Notes: generated by a model not told the origin, from the sequence alone. A stretch of 53,811 bases of DNA from Acidobacteriota bacterium (GCA_003223025.1 QHXR01000010.1:1-53811); one strand, 5' to 3'. Positions 1-8,287 are shown, counted from the stretch's first letter. Program-made: numbers and translations.

Positions 1-1
1 C

Positions 2-741
<740 letters not shown>

Positions 742-742
<1 letters not shown>

Positions 743-1359
743 TGGAGGATGTGAAGTTCAACAAGTTTCTGATCTCGCTGAATGCGCTGATACCGCTCGC
801 GTTTCTCGCGTACGACGGCTATTACGCTCGCCTCGGAGCGAATCCGCTCGAGTTCTTTCTTCGAACGACGGGCGTCCTGACGCTGACATTTGTCCTGATC
901 ACTTTATCGATCACGCCGCTTCGGAAGATCTTCGGCTGGAACCCGCTCATCAAGTACCGGCGAATGCTGGGACTCTACGCGTTTTTCTACGCGCTCATCC
1001 ACTTGATCACGTATTCGATATTCGACAAGAGCCTCGATCTCAAAATGATCGTCGCGGATGTCTGGCAGCGGCCGTTTATCGCGATCGGAATGCTGGCGTT
1101 CACCATGCTCGTACCGCTCGCCGTTACTTCGACAAACGGTTGGGTGAAACGTCTCGGCGGAAAGAATTGGGGGCGCCTTCACAAGCTTTCGTATGTCGTC
1201 GCGATCCTAGGTGTGATCCATTTCTGGATGATCGTGAAGTCGGACGTTTTCTATCCGGCGATCTTTGGATTCGTCGTCGCAGTCTTGCTCGGGTATCGTC
1301 TCGTCGGGAATCGAAAAGGTGGGGCGGCGAAATCTACAACGCCGGCGGTTTCAAACTAG
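742..1359 (+). CDS. msrQ: Heme-binding membrane subunit MsrQ
   Basis: This 205-residue, very hydrophobic protein belongs to the ferric-reductase-like transmembrane family and is the expected partner of MsrP. It passes electrons from the quinone pool or a flavin reductase to periplasmic MsrP through b-type haems. About five to six membrane helices are visible, with conserved histidines in YALIHLITY and in LHKLSYVVAILGVIHFW as likely haem ligands. I place the start at the ATG at 742, which overlaps the msrP stop; a TTG one codon earlier is also in frame. The C-terminus is a short basic tail. The pair forms a two-gene operon and converges on the DnaC-like gene, whose stop lies two bases away. 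Confidence 0.93.
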
Positions 1360-1360
1360 A

Positions 1361-2113
1361 TCATCTACGGGCGTCAAATTTTCGACGATAGTCCGGGCCC
1401 TTCACCTCGATCGTCTGACACATCTCATACAGTCGCGAACGCAGTCGCACGCCGATGCGGTCCTCGAGCGTTTCTTCGCGATCGTTCTGACGCTCGTCGG
1501 CGTAATTCGTCGTAAAGATGGTCGCCTTTTTATTGTTGTATCGCGTGTTGATGATGTGGGCCATCGTGTCACGGACCCAATCCGTCGGCTTTGAAGCACC
1601 GAGTTCATCGAGCACCAGCACCTCGGCATTCAAGACCGGTGCGAGAACACCGAGTTCAGATGTTTTCGTGTTTGAGTTGTACGAGTCCTGGATCTCTTTC
1701 AGGAGTGCCCCGAATTCGTAGAACAAGCACGAGAACCCGCGTTCGTACAGTCCCTTCAAAATCGATACGGCGAGATGAGTTTTTCCAACGCCCACGGTAC
1801 CGGTAAAAAGCAATCCACGCTCGATCGCCGGATATTCATTCGCGAACTGGATCGCAAGGCGCAGGGCCTTTACCTGACTTGGATCCGCAGTCGTATAGTT
1901 GTTGAAATGGCACTGATTGTATCGTTGTGGAAGCTTCGCTTTCTCGAAACTCGAACCGCTCGCTTTCTGTCTTTGACACGAACAAACACGCGCTCCGCGT
2001 CCTGGAACAATCTCCATTCCCGAGCCGAAACAAATCGGACATGCTTCGTCCGATTGAATTTCAGTCGAAGAAGAAACAGCAATAAGAGCGGATTTTGCGC
2101 GTTCAGATGGCAT
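1361..2113 (-). CDS. DnaC/IstB-like AAA+ ATPase, putative helicase loader
   Basis: The 250-residue protein begins with a zinc-finger-like cysteine cluster (CPICFGSG and, 17 residues on, CSCQ), followed by an AAA+ domain. Walker A is GTVGVGKTHLA, Walker B is VLVLDELG, sensor 1 is FTTNY, and an arginine-rich C-terminal part holds DRIGVRLRSRLYEMC. This layout is that of DnaC/DnaI-type loaders, which place the replicative helicase on DNA, and of the related IstB transposition ATPases. No transposase gene is adjacent, so a chromosomal helicase-loader role is preferred. A consensus-like promoter lies just upstream, leaving a short leader without an evident Shine-Dalgarno sequence. Confidence 0.85.
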   Translation of the reverse strand: MPSERAKSALIAVSSSTEIQSDEACPICFGSGMEIVPGRGARVCSCQRQKASGSSFEKAKLPQRYNQCHFNNYTTADPSQVKALRLAIQFANEYPAIERGLLFTGTVGVGKTHLAVSILKGLYERGFSCLFYEFGALLKEIQDSYNSNTKTSELGVLAPVLNAEVLVLDELGASKPTDWVRDTMAHIINTRYNNKKATIFTTNYADERQNDREETLEDRIGVRLRSRLYEMCQTIEVKGPDYRRKFDARR

Positions 2114-2135
2114 GAAGATCGGTGAAGTCGAATGG

Positions 2136-2163
2136 ATTATAACACTCGGCTTCGGTGAATCAA
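2136..2163 (-). promoter_or_regulatory. Sigma-70-type promoter of the DnaC-like gene
   Basis: Read on the minus strand, TTGATT (2158-2163) and TATAAT (2136-2141) are separated by 16 bases. Transcription would start near 2129, giving a leader of roughly 16 bases before the ATG at 2113. The -10 element is a perfect consensus match. Confidence 0.6.
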
Positions 2164-2255
2164 GTTTGAGGTTTTTTAAAAATAAATGCTAACGAAGCTC
2201 CAATGTCGATGATGCGGACCGTGTGCTATATTTACTTTTCGTTCGGGCTTTTAAT

Positions 2256-2849
2256 ATGGGAATCGTAAGAAATGTACTCTTAAAATTTGGCCTGGCAGAC
2301 GTCAGTTCGGAGAGGACGCCGATAGCCGTTTTTCTGCTGGACGACGATCGTCGCCGGCATCGTTGGTTTGAAAAGCGATTCTCAGGCGACGATCTCGACA
2401 TTGCCGAAACCGTCGAGGAAGCGAAGAAATTTCTGTCGAAAGAAAATTACGACGCGATCTTTCTCGATCACGACCTGTTGCCGGCACACTACGAATCGAA
2501 TGACCACGACGACTACGCGAACACGGGCCTCGCGATCGCTGAGTTTCTCAACGAACGAGCCGAGCTACAGCGTGCGGCGACGATCATCGTCCACACTCGC
2601 AACGCCGATGCCGCGATTCCGATGGTTCAAAAATTAAGAGAATCGGGACGCAACGTCGAGTACGTCGCATTCCCGATGCTCGATCTGAAGATCAGGAGAC
2701 GCGGAGACGCGGAGAAGGGGAGACGCGGAGAAGGGGAGACGCGGAGAAGGGGAGACGCGGAGAAGGGGAGACGCGGAGAAGGGGAGACACGGAGAAGGAG
2801 TGATTGGCAAAGGACGCAGATTCTTGTCGCCAGAGGCGACGCAAATTAA
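2256..2849 (+). CDS. Cyclic-phosphate-processing receiver-like protein with a repeat-derived C-terminal tail
   Basis: Residues about 20-145 form a CheY-like fold: AVFLLDDDRRRHRWF, IFLDHDL in place of the phospho-aspartate loop, a GLAIAEFL helix, and VHTRNADAAIPMVQKL. This pattern of DD, HD and HxxN resembles the cyclic-phosphate processing receiver (cPR) domain found in conflict and immunity contexts; the assignment is by motif. I prefer the ATG at 2256 because a TATATT -10-like element covers 2227-2232; a GTG at 2223 is also in frame. The last roughly 50 residues are translated from a 16-bp tandem repeat and read as a basic 16-residue repeat (RRRGDAEKGRRGEGET). The original stop has evidently been lost to the repeat, so the ancestral protein probably ended near residue 145. 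Confidence 0.7.
   Translation: MGIVRNVLLKFGLADVSSERTPIAVFLLDDDRRRHRWFEKRFSGDDLDIAETVEEAKKFLSKENYDAIFLDHDLLPAHYESNDHDDYANTGLAIAEFLNERAELQRAATIIVHTRNADAAIPMVQKLRESGRNVEYVAFPMLDLKIRRRGDAEKGRRGEGETRRRGDAEKGRRGEGETRRRSDWQRTQILVARGDAN
2697..2799. repeat. 16-bp tandem repeat, about six copies
   Basis: Units of AGACGCGGAGAAGGGG run in tandem, with one variant (AGACACGG...) at the right end. The array lies inside the 3' end of the receiver-like gene and is translated. A short inverse copy (tctccgcgcgtctccgcg) lies at about 3075-3092, so the array forms one arm of a larger mirror-symmetric element. Confidence 0.9.
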
Positions 2850-2904
2850 AGCCTAGGGTTGAGGCGGGTCAGGCCTAAACCCTAGGCTCGCGCGATTACA
2901 AGAA

Positions 2905-2962
2905 TCCGACCCTGAAGGGGTCGAACAAACTTCACATTGTTCGACCCCTTCAGGGTCGGATC
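2905..2962. repeat. Perfect 25-bp inverted repeat, core of a nested palindromic element
   Basis: The left arm 2905-2929 and the right arm 2938-2962 are exact reverse complements around an 8-base loop, and a run of six T follows 2 bases after the right arm. It could act as a bidirectional terminator for the convergent genes on either side. Outside it, further matched modules are arranged symmetrically (CCTAGGGTT boxes, GTCGCC...GGCGAC hairpins at about 2824-2838 and 3027-3041). The arms resemble REP-like intergenic repeats. Confidence 0.9.
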
Positions 2963-3112
2963 GTTTTTTCGGATCTTACCTAGAGTTACGCTCGCGTTGC
3001 TCGCTAACCCTACGCTTTAATGTGGGTCGCCTTTGGCGACAAGAATCTGCTCCCCTGGCCAATGACTCCTTTTCTCCGCGCGTCTCCGCGTCACCGCGTC
3101 GCGACAACGCGA

Positions 3113-4231
3113 TCACATCTTTGCGTTCTCGCTCTTCGCCGACTTCAATTCGTCGAGCTCTTTCTGAGTCTTCTCGATCAAGATCTTCAGACCCGTCTTC
3201 ACGGTCTCATCCTTCATTCCGGAAAGCGATTTGTTCAGCGCCAGCAGATACGCCGTCTTCAGCGCCTGTTCTTTCGGCATCTTGATATCGGGTTCGACAC
3301 CCGTGCCTTCCCAGTTTGTTTTCGAGATCGGATTGATCGCACGGCCGACGGGAATGAAGACGCCGAAGTGATCGGCTAGTCGAACCATTCCTCCGGGATG
3401 AGCTCCGCCGCCCGTCGTCTCACCGACGATGGTCGCACGCTTAAGATTTTTGAGATTGTAGCTAAACTCCTCAGCTCCGGAGAATGTGTAGTTGCTCGTC
3501 AGTACGTAAATATCCTTGTTCGTAAATTTGATCTTCGCCGATTCGGGCTTTGTCCAAAACTCGTCCGTCTTATTTTCTTTTCTCCAGTAAAGATCGTTGA
3601 GATGCACCGGCTTGTCCCCAAAAAGATATGAGGAGATCAATGCGATCATCCCGGGATTTCCGCCGCCGTTCTGTCGCAGATCGAAGATCAGAGCGTCGGT
3701 GTTCTGAAGAAAACTCATCGCCGCGGCGACGGTTTCGGCTCCGGCCTCGTGATCGTTAAAACCGCGAAGGTCGATATAGCCGATGTTTCCGTCCAACCTT
3801 TCGACTTTCGAAAATCCGTAATTAACGCTCTTATTCATCCACTTCGACTGCTCGATCTCAGCCTCGGTCGGCTCGCGTCTGTCCTGACGCGACGGAAGGA
3901 CATCATACGAGAAGCGAACCCGGAGATGTTTATCCTTACTGACGCTCTGCAGATCGGCCGTCAACTTTTCGGCGAAGGCCCGGGCACTTGTGATCGAACC
4001 ATATTCGTTCGCCGCGAGTCGCGAGCGGATATCGTTCTCCATTTTCTTCGCAGTTTCGGGGAACACGTATGTCTCATTAAGTTCTTTCATCATCAGATCG
4101 ATGACCGCCGTTCGTGTCGCGGCGTCGACAGTGAGGTCCGGGCCCGGAGCCGGTTGTTGAGCATCGCCGTCCGGGCACAGGACAAAAATAAACGAGAAAA
4201 TCACGACGGACAGGACAATTCGATTTTTCAT
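3113..4231 (-). CDS. S41-family C-terminal-processing-like peptidase, secreted
   Basis: The 372-residue protein has a signal peptide (hydrophobic residues 5-20, cleavage near DGDAQ), a helical N-terminal segment typical of IRBP/tricorn-like S41 enzymes, and the protease core. The core shows IGYIDLRGF, LIFDLRQNGGGNPG, and the catalytic-serine region TSNYTFSGAEEF, followed by GETTGGGAHPGG. No PDZ domain is evident, which places it with the S41B/IRBP-like group and not classical CtpA. It probably degrades peptides or proteins in the periplasm. The gene lies 30 bp downstream of a TetR gene in the same direction, with an AAGGAG ribosome site about 10 bases before the ATG, so the two are likely co-transcribed and TetR-controlled. 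Confidence 0.88.
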   Translation of the reverse strand: MKNRIVLSVVIFSFIFVLCPDGDAQQPAPGPDLTVDAATRTAVIDLMMKELNETYVFPETAKKMENDIRSRLAANEYGSITSARAFAEKLTADLQSVSKDKHLRVRFSYDVLPSRQDRREPTEAEIEQSKWMNKSVNYGFSKVERLDGNIGYIDLRGFNDHEAGAETVAAAMSFLQNTDALIFDLRQNGGGNPGMIALISSYLFGDKPVHLNDLYWRKENKTDEFWTKPESAKIKFTNKDIYVLTSNYTFSGAEEFSYNLKNLKRATIVGETTGGGAHPGGMVRLADHFGVFIPVGRAINPISKTNWEGTGVEPDIKMPKEQALKTAYLLALNKSLSGMKDETVKTGLKILIEKTQKELDELKSAKSENAKM

Positions 4232-4261
4232 CGGGGTGGTACTCCTTATATTTGAATAAAG

Positions 4262-4864
4262 CTAGCGTGCGACGACGCCCTTCAACAGCAGATCAGCGAG
4301 CCCGGATACGCGCTTTTGAATCTCTTTTCGCTCTCCGAGCTCCTCGGTGCTCAAGCTGTATGGAAGCAGCGAGTTTGTCGCAAGCAAGAGAGAGCGAGCG
4401 GCGTCATCCGGATTTATTTTTGCGAACGCGCCGCTGCCGACGCCTTCTTTGATCAACTTTGCAAAGATCTTCGCTTCTTCTCCGAAGTGGCGCGTTCGCC
4501 TTTCCAAAAGACGTTGCCGGATATTGGCAAAGATATCGTCGAGGCTTTGCGTGTAATGCTGGACGCTGTCGAATCTAAAAATCACACGCTCGACGAGCAT
4601 CTCCTTGAGTCGCTTGTCGCAACCGGACTTTTTCTCCGAGATCTCGTAGAGCCGAGTTTTCAGGCGTTCGATAATGCCGTCGATGTGAGACAGGGCGATC
4701 TCCTCTTTGCTCGAAAAATGCAGGTAAACGCTGCCTTTTCCGATCCCTACTTCCGCGGCGAGATCGTCGATGGTCATCTTCTTATAGCCGCGTCGAGCTA
4801 GCAGTCGGTCGGTTGCGTCGAGGATAGAAGTCTTGACGTCACGAGTCTTGGTTGCACCTTTCAT
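4262..4864 (-). CDS. TetR/AcrR-family transcriptional regulator
   Basis: This 200-residue regulator has the standard N-terminal DNA-binding domain: helix 1 SILDATDRLLARRGY, then the helix-turn-helix MTIDDLAAEVGIGKGSVYLHFSSKEE. The C-terminal helical ligand-binding domain (about residues 55-195) is not assignable to a ligand. A near-perfect 29-bp palindrome 10 bases upstream of its start is the obvious autoregulatory operator. It heads a two-gene unit with the S41 peptidase. The creatininase-like gene upstream on the same strand is 158 bp away and may be separate. The ligand is unknown. Confidence 0.92.
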   Translation of the reverse strand: MKGATKTRDVKTSILDATDRLLARRGYKKMTIDDLAAEVGIGKGSVYLHFSSKEEIALSHIDGIIERLKTRLYEISEKKSGCDKRLKEMLVERVIFRFDSVQHYTQSLDDIFANIRQRLLERRTRHFGEEAKIFAKLIKEGVGSGAFAKINPDDAARSLLLATNSLLPYSLSTEELGERKEIQKRVSGLADLLLKGVVAR

Positions 4865-4874
4865 ATGATCGTGG

Positions 4875-4903
4875 TTCTGACCAGAATCGCATTCCGGTCA
4901 GAA
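4875..4903. promoter_or_regulatory. TetR operator palindrome
   Basis: TTCTGACCAGAAT (4875-4887), a 3-base centre CGC, then ATTCCGGTCAGAA (4891-4903). The arms are reverse complements except at one position. Its size and its place immediately upstream of the tetR start fit dimeric TetR binding and autorepression. Confidence 0.75.
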
Positions 4904-5022
4904 AGTAGAGACGAATATATCACAGATTTTGTTTCAAAAGTTTGCTGGCTACTGAGATTCTTAGGCCGGGTTGTTGTAATGCCGTCCGGAAAAACAGAAT
5001 GTTTTTCTAACCGACTGCAACG

Positions 5023-5847
5023 TTACAGTCCCGCAAGATTCCATTTATTTCTGACCTCAACTATCAGATTGGCAACCTTTTCCGTCACGACTTTGTAGTA
5101 CTCGTCCGCCTTCTTCTGATCGAACTTCGGATAGCCCTGACCTTTTTGATAGAGACCGATCGATGATGGAAACGGAACTGCCGACCAAGTTCCAGGGGTT
5201 GGATACGCAGTCGCCATTTCCGCGTTGTATTTCTCCGCATGCACAAGTGTCGGATCGATCGCCTGGATGAATGCTGTCTCATTCAATCCTGCATGCCCGC
5301 CGTCTTCTCCGAATACGGCTTTCGTCTCGTCGGATGCAAATGACCACCAATTGATGACGAGTGTCCTGACGTGCTTTTCAGTCGCAACTTCAGCGGCAAC
5401 CGACTGCAATACCGCGGTCTGTCCGCCGCCATGGCCATTCAGGATGATGATGTTTCTAAATCCGTTCTTCGCCAATCCTTCGAGAATCTGCTTTACGAAC
5501 GGACGGTATGCGCTCTCGGTAATTTGAAACGCGCCTGGGTATGCTTCCATTGAACCCGTGATGCCGTACGGCAGCGTCGGCGAGATCATTGCATTCGTCC
5601 GACGAGCGATCGTCTTTGCCATCGCGAACGGCGCGGTGTTGTCGGCTCCGTTGTTTATAACGCCGTGCGGTTCCAGCGTTCCGGTCGGCAGCAAGACGGT
5701 GTCGATTTTTGAAGGCACGACATCTTTGAATTCCATCCAGTTGATGCGCTCCATCTCGCGAGTCGAGACGAAGTCAGATGTAGCTTGGCCGAAAGCGGAT
5801 ACAGCAACGAGAAGCATAACGCCGCAGAAAAAGGTCGTTCGCAACAT
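5023..5847 (-). CDS. Creatininase-family metal-dependent amidohydrolase, secreted
   Basis: The 274-residue protein starts with a signal peptide (hydrophobic to about residue 20, VSAFGQ cleavage region). The creatininase fold is indicated by LPTGTLEPHG, NNGADN, LNGHGGGQ and GGHAGLNETA, which supply the Glu, Asp and His residues expected to bind two metals. The family more often has EQHG than EPHG. Relatives hydrolyse creatinine or formamide groups of cofactor precursors such as the mycofactocin and riboflavin pathway intermediates, but an exported member does not fit those roles. The physiological substrate cannot be named. Heptamer repeats fill the spacer upstream of its start. Confidence 0.85.
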   Translation of the reverse strand: MLRTTFFCGVMLLVAVSAFGQATSDFVSTREMERINWMEFKDVVPSKIDTVLLPTGTLEPHGVINNGADNTAPFAMAKTIARRTNAMISPTLPYGITGSMEAYPGAFQITESAYRPFVKQILEGLAKNGFRNIIILNGHGGGQTAVLQSVAAEVATEKHVRTLVINWWSFASDETKAVFGEDGGHAGLNETAFIQAIDPTLVHAEKYNAEMATAYPTPGTWSAVPFPSSIGLYQKGQGYPKFDQKKADEYYKVVTEKVANLIVEVRNKWNLAGL

Positions 5848-5883
5848 AAGATTACTCTCCGAAAAACTGAAATCTTTGGATCT

Positions 5884-5921
5884 TAAATTTGAAATTCGAA
5901 ATTTGAAATTTGAAATTTGAA
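5884..5921. repeat. Heptanucleotide tandem repeat (GAAATTT)
   Basis: Four to five copies of GAAATTT (first copy GAAATTC) at strict 7-base spacing, immediately upstream of the creatininase-like gene. Confidence 0.9.
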
Positions 5922-5934
5922 GACTAGATCAAAA

Positions 5935-6010
5935 ACTAAAACCTAAAACCGAAAACCAAAAACCAAAAACCAAAAACCAAAAACCAAAAACCAAAAACCA
6001 AAAACCAAAA
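5935..6010. repeat. Heptanucleotide tandem repeat (CCAAAAA)
   Basis: About ten copies at strict 7-base period, with CC pairs every seven bases from 5942 to 6005. The first copies are degenerate and the later ones identical. It adjoins the 3' end of the decayed rarA. Confidence 0.92.
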
Positions 6011-6013
6011 AAC

Positions 6014-7078
6014 TTATTTCATATACTTCTTCCCTTTTATTTTTTCAGGCAGCAGGTCATCATCTTCCGGGTACATTTCATATCCCTTACCGTAACCGAG
6101 ACCCTTCATGAATTTTGTCGGGGCATTTCTCAGATTCATCGGGACCGGCAAGTTTCCGAGTTTCTTTGCATCTTCCATCGCGGCGCCGATCGCAGCGTCG
6201 GCGCTCCGATCTTTGGGCGCGTTCGCGAGATATGCGACCCCGTGCGCGAGATTCAACGTGCATTCAGGTAATCCGATCGTCTCGACCGCGCGAAACACGG
6301 CGTTCGCGAGTTGGAGTGCATTCGAATCTGCAAGCCCGATGTCTTCCTAATACAACGCCGCATCGGCGCGACTCGCTCGCATCGATTTGATAAAAGCACT
6401 AATGACGTTGTAATGCTCTTCGCCTTTCTTGTCGTAGCGGAGAAACTTTGACTGAAGAGTTTCCTTCAACGTTTCGAGCGTGACTTTGTCGTACAGTCTC
6501 GATGTGTTCTCGATCATCGTAAGCGTCTGACGTGCGTCGCCATTCGCCATCTCGATCAGCCACTCGCGCGCTTCCTTGTCCAACTTCTCACCGGTCCGAT
6601 CGATGATCGCCGAGATGTCCTCGTCGGAGAGTTCTTCGAGCACAAAAACTCGAAGCCGCGACAACAACGGTGAGATGACTTCGAAACTCGGGTTCTCGGT
6701 CGTTGCACCGACCAGAACGAGCGCACCGCTTTCGACATACGGAAGAAGAAAATCCTGTTGAGCTTTATTGAAGCGATGGATCCCGTCGAGAAACAATACT
6801 CGCGGCATCAGACGCGGAGCACCGTTATCGACGAGTTTTCGAATATCGTCTTTTCCGGCCGATACGGCGGACAGCTCAAAAAACTCTGCGTGGATGGCGT
6901 TGGCGTAGATCCGGGCCAGCGTAGTTTTTCCGGTTCCGGGCGGCCCCCATAATAGAAAGGAGAAGACATGTCCTTGCTCGATGGCGAGGCGCAGAGGCTT
7001 GCCTTCCCCGACAAGATGTTTCTGGCCGGCGAATTCCGTCAGGTCCCGTGGTCTGATCCGATTTGCAAGAGGTTCCAT
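6014..7078 (-). pseudogene. rarA: rarA (mgsA) replication-associated recombination ATPase, decayed
   Basis: RarA is an AAA+ clamp-loader-like ATPase acting at stalled replication forks. Here one frame encodes the N-terminal part (243 codons: Walker A GPPGTGKTTLA, RFNKAQQDFLLP, GATTENPSFE, ARQTLTMIE, HYNVISAFIKSMR, DAALY). A TAG stop at 6347-6349 follows, and the same frame then continues at once with EDIGLAD, a lipoylation-unrelated RarA motif, to LRNAPTKFMKGLGYGKGYE. The family normally has about two dozen residues between DAALY and EDIGLAD, so an in-frame deletion seems to have created the stop. The Walker B glutamate is also replaced (LFLDGIH, codon GGG at 6782-6784), and the C-terminus is short. 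Together these indicate inactivation; a basecalling error cannot explain all of them. Confidence 0.85.
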
Positions 7079-7116
7079 TTAAGCGATGGCAATAGTATAG
7101 AACAGTGAAATGCGGA

Positions 7117-7707
7117 TCACGCTTTTCTGAACGAGACTTTGTGCGACGGTCGAGTGTCAGCCTTGAGAACCCGCTCCATGAATTCCAACGTGCGCTTCGA
7201 ATGCGTCGGCTCGACGGCCGCGACGCAGTCCGATGGGATGTAGATTTCGAATCCGCGCATGTAAGCATCGTTTGCCGAGAACAGGACGCATATGTCTGTT
7301 GTGATGCCCGTCACGACAAGCTTGGTGATCTGCAGCTCGCGGAGGAGTATCTCCAATGTTGTCGAATAGAAAGCGGACCGGTGCGGTTTGAGCACGTAGT
7401 AGTCTTCCGGTCCGGGTTGCACGCGTCGAACGACTTCACAGCCCTTGGAATCCTCACGTGCGAAATGTTCGGACATCGTTCTGAAATCTTCCTGCCACTT
7501 GCCGAAATTATCGTTGACGTAGATCACCGGCACTCCGGTCCGATTCGCACGCGCTTTCAAATCTCCCAGATTGTTTGTTACCGGAATCGTGTTTTTGAGA
7601 AGCCGATCGCCATCTTCGAATTCGAAGTTAGTTATAACATCCAACAATAGAAGTGCGGTCCCGGTTGAGGGCAGCAGCTTACGCCCCGTTTTGTTTCGAT
7701 TCGGCAT
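7117..7707 (-). CDS. Isochorismatase-family cysteine hydrolase
   Basis: The 196-residue protein shows the family triad: Asp in ALLLLDVITNFEF, Lys in YVLKPHRSAF, and the nucleophilic Cys in VVTGITTDICVLFSANDAYMRG, with the usual cis-peptide-like G-I-T-T run. Family members hydrolyse isochorismate, nicotinamide, N-carbamoyl compounds or biuret-type amides; the substrate cannot be chosen from sequence. I start at the ATG at 7707 (MPNRNKTG) because the open frame upstream to 7878 lacks family similarity. It lies 38 bp upstream of the decayed rarA on the same strand. Confidence 0.87.
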   Translation of the reverse strand: MPNRNKTGRKLLPSTGTALLLLDVITNFEFEDGDRLLKNTIPVTNNLGDLKARANRTGVPVIYVNDNFGKWQEDFRTMSEHFAREDSKGCEVVRRVQPGPEDYYVLKPHRSAFYSTTLEILLRELQITKLVVTGITTDICVLFSANDAYMRGFEIYIPSDCVAAVEPTHSKRTLEFMERVLKADTRPSHKVSFRKA

Positions 7708-7777
7708 ATGAAAAACATGCAGTAGATAAATATTATTCTTGGTATTCGAGCGTACTGACACAGTATCCCGATACGTT

Positions 7778-8047
7778 TTAGATTTTCTCGCGCTGCAATG
7801 CGCCGCGGGACGCTGCCAGGGTAGCGTCCGACCCCCCAAGGCCTGGAAACACGTCCCGACAGTTATGTTCCGCGTCAAAGTTTAGTGGAAATCCGTGTTG
7901 TCGAACTCGCTCCGGCCGGTTTGATGATGGAAAGGCGTTGTAAATGGTGTGGGAGACATCTACAACGCCTTTTTCGTAGCCAGTCAGAAACTTTTGCAAC
8001 CCTTTCGGTTTTCCGGCGTGATTAAAAGTGTTTGATAACGGAATCAT
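7778..8047 (-). CDS. Possible small protein of unknown function (89 aa)
   Basis: An ATG at 8047 is preceded by a near-perfect ribosome site (AGGAGG, 8 bases away) and opens an 89-codon frame. The product has no family I recognise. Its middle part (KFLTGYEKGVVDVSHTIY) looks protein-like, but its C-terminal third is translated from a GC-rich palindrome (about 7801-7832) that looks like an intergenic repeat. The same DNA read on the plus strand carries two terminator-like hairpins, so a plus-strand small RNA is the competing reading. Low confidence. Confidence 0.3.
   Translation of the reverse strand: MIPLSNTFNHAGKPKGLQKFLTGYEKGVVDVSHTIYNAFPSSNRPERVRQHGFPLNFDAEHNCRDVFPGLGGSDATLAASRGALQREKI
7932..7975 (+). 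terminator. Hairpin with T-run, terminator-like
   Basis: AAAGGCGTTGTA pairs with TACAACGCCTTT across an 18-base loop, and TTT continues into a five-T run. No plus-strand gene that would need it is recognised upstream. Confidence 0.4.
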
Positions 8048-8077
8048 AGACAAACCCTCCTCTAGGTTCCTTTTACC

Positions 8078-8118
8078 GTCCGGTGCTGACACAGCAGCAC
8101 CGGACTTTTTTGTGTGCG
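8078..8118 (+). terminator. Intrinsic terminator, possible end of a small RNA
   Basis: GTCCGGTGCTG pairs with CAGCACCGGAC around a short loop and is followed by TTTTTT on the plus strand. No annotated plus-strand gene precedes it. The DNA just upstream includes CCCTCCTCT, an anti-Shine-Dalgarno-like stretch, which makes a small regulatory RNA possible. Confidence 0.55.
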
Positions 8119-8287
8119 ATCGAAGTCGCGGATATTCTTTGTCGCCAAGCTTACTGAGTCGACGCCGAATCGATGTTCTGCTGGGAATAGCGTTTGTTAA
8201 TCGGCCTCTGAGGTATAAACTGTCGGTACGCATGAATGAAGGCCGTTTGAAGTTCTGAGGCGGCGAGCGTTCATACCCTCTTACGGA

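Larger units (their letters stand above)
7708..8287. other. Spacer upstream of the CheB-CheR hybrid kinase
   Basis: Apart from the two hairpins, the REP-like palindrome near 7801-7832 (GGACGCT...AGCGTCC) and the doubtful 89-codon frame, no gene is seen. The promoter of the downstream kinase should lie between 8120 and 8287; I see no strong consensus. Confidence 0.5.

Noticed and set aside
1361-2113. IstB of an insertion sequence
   Set aside because: No transposase gene or terminal inverted repeats are present around it; a helicase-loader role is more likely.
6014-6298. Separate 94-codon gene
   Set aside because: It is in frame with the rarA N-terminal part and encodes the RarA C-terminus, so it is part of the pseudogene.
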